Below are positions 6,189-7,055 of a stretch of 7,055 nucleotides of DNA, one piece after another. A model generated the notes under the pieces. It was given only the letters and a program-made list of their open reading frames with translations, did no database searches and was not told the DNA's origin. The position numbers were made by a program, and so were the translations under genes. The number at the start of each line of letters is the position of its first letter. The stretch's first letter is position 1. The stretch covers positions 1 to 7,055 of the forward strand of contig DOOY01000322.1 of assembly GCA_003514765.1 (NCBI GenBank), in the 5' to 3' direction. This DNA comes from Nitrosomonas sp. (GTDB lineage: Bacteria; Pseudomonadota; Gammaproteobacteria; Burkholderiales; Nitrosomonadaceae).

Positions 6189-6225
6189 TCTGACGATCAT
6201 TGGTTTGCCTGAAATGGTCGTCAGA
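6189..6225. terminator. Strong hairpin between convergent genes, probable bidirectional terminator
   Basis: TCTGACGATCATT (6189-6201) pairs with AATGGTCGTCAGA (6213-6225) over 13 positions, twelve Watson-Crick and one G-T, around an 11-base loop. It lies between the stop of the coiled-coil gene (6168) and the stop of the beta-CASP gene (6258). Neither side has a true T tract (plus side reads TAGCATATTGCTTTG), so it is not a textbook intrinsic terminator; it may act as a weak terminator or as 3'-end protection. Confidence 0.5.
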
Positions 6226-6257
6226 TAGCATATTGCTTTGTCTATGGATTCTGTTCT

Positions 6258-7055
6258 TTATAAAACAACCATTGTTTTTTGCTCGGGAACGGATACATCT
6301 TGCCAGTGCAGTTTTTCCCGAATTACTGTTGCCATGGAAGTTGCGTTGCTTAATTCTCCATGCACCACAAAAGTTTTCTCAGGCGGTTTTTTGAAAAGAC
6401 TCAACCAGTTTAGCAGCGCTTTTTGATCGGCATGCGCCGAAAGGCCGCCAATTGTGTAAATATCAGCCCTGACTGGAACATCCTGCCCAAATATCTTGAC
6501 GATTTTCGCGCCGTCGACCAAGCGCCTTCCCAATGTTCTTGCAGCCTGAAAGCCGGTGATAATGATGCTGCATTCCGGGCGGCCGAGATTGTATTTGAGA
6601 TGATACTTGATTCGCCCTGCATCGCACATGCCGCTGGCGGAAATAATGATTGCGCCATGCTTGATTGTATTGAGGCGCATTGATTCTTCAACATCCTGAA
6701 TAAAATGAATACGCGGCTTTTTATCATTTGCGTCCATCCATTGCATTGCTTCCTGGGTTTCCTGGTCGAGTACCGCGATATGTTTCATGGTGATGTCCGT
6801 GGCTGCCAGCGCCATCGGTGAATCCACATAAATATCCATTTCACCCAGCTTGCCTTCGCGATGCAGGTCGATCAGCAAAAACAGCATGTCCTGCGTGCGG
6901 CCTACGGTAAAAGCCGGAATAATGACGTTACCACCTTTATCAGTGAGCGTATTTTTAATCGCATAAACCAGCTCGTCTAGGGTATCGGACATGTTGCGAT
7001 GCAAGCGGTTGCCGTAGGTCGACTCGACCAGCAATATATCTGCATGATGGATTGG
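6258..7055 (-). CDS. MBL-fold/beta-CASP metallo-hydrolase (RNA-processing type), C-terminal part
   Basis: Reading from the right edge, the frame is open from base 7055 (PIHHADILLVESTYGNRLH...) to TAA 6260-6258, giving 265 codons. The TTG at 7034-7032 is not a real start, because the conserved sequence continues upstream of it. The family is usually about 450 residues, so the N-terminal metallo-beta-lactamase domain with the HxHxDH zinc motif is off the window. Seen here are VESTYG (Glu codon 7025-7023), NVIIPAFTVGRTQDML, DSPMALAATDIT, the beta-CASP stretch SASGMCDAGRIKYHL (His codon 6602-6600), ITGFQAARTLGRRL, GGLSAHADQ (His codon 6434-6432) and FVVHGE. The last two belong to the C-terminal Zn-dependent RNase-type domain. 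Relatives include RNase J, CPSF73 and many bacterial homologues; nuclease action on RNA is likely by family but not shown. It converges on the coiled-coil gene. Confidence 0.93.
   Translation of the reverse strand, partial: PIHHADILLVESTYGNRLHRNMSDTLDELVYAIKNTLTDKGGNVIIPAFTVGRTQDMLFLLIDLHREGKLGEMDIYVDSPMALAATDITMKHIAVLDQETQEAMQWMDANDKKPRIHFIQDVEESMRLNTIKHGAIIISASGMCDAGRIKYHLKYNLGRPECSIIITGFQAARTLGRRLVDGAKIVKIFGQDVPVRADIYTIGGLSAHADQKALLNWLSLFKKPPEKTFVVHGELSNATSMATVIREKLHWQDVSVPEQKTMVVL

Overview
The window looks like an ordinary chromosomal stretch of a Gram-negative proteobacterium. An ammonia-oxidising betaproteobacterium such as Nitrosomonas is my best guess. That rests on the gene set (NnrS, exonuclease I, long biosynthetic threonine deaminase, a Rid protein, a beta-CASP metallo-hydrolase) and moderate base composition, not on any database match. 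I see no rRNA, tRNA, CRISPR array, transposase, integrase or phage gene.

Layout, left to right. (1) 1-894, plus strand: the 3' part of an nnrS-type gene for a polytopic haem/copper membrane protein linked to nitric oxide stress; its start lies off the left edge. (2) 895-1453: about 560 bases with no large gene. It holds a possibly broken small reading frame (950-1140), a candidate -10 box (1136-1141), a plausible 24-residue membrane peptide gene (1182-1256), and a 127-bp imperfect inverted repeat (1265-1391). (3) 1454-1837, minus strand: a Rid-family (YjgF/UK114) protein without the catalytic arginine of true RidA. It is transcribed away from sbcB and has a good sigma70-type promoter and ribosome binding site. 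(4) 1940-3409, plus: sbcB, exonuclease I. (5) 3497-5008, plus: ilvA, biosynthetic threonine ammonia-lyase with two C-terminal regulatory domains. (6) 5122-6168, plus: an unrecognised protein with an N-terminal double membrane anchor and a long helical, coiled-coil-like body, encoded in AT-rich DNA behind a very strong Shine-Dalgarno sequence. (7) 6189-6225: a strong hairpin between converging genes. (8) 6258-7055, minus: the C-terminal part of an MBL-fold/beta-CASP hydrolase, entering from the right edge.

How the genes work together: no large operon is evident. The one metabolic link is between the Rid protein and IlvA, since canonical RidA removes the reactive enamine/imine intermediates that IlvA releases. 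The missing arginine makes that role doubtful for this paralogue. ridA and sbcB share a short divergent promoter region with a perfect 15-nt palindrome, which could be an operator. I found no convincing new multi-gene system. The items most worth a second look are the 127-bp inverted repeat, the membrane-anchored coiled-coil protein and the 24-residue peptide.
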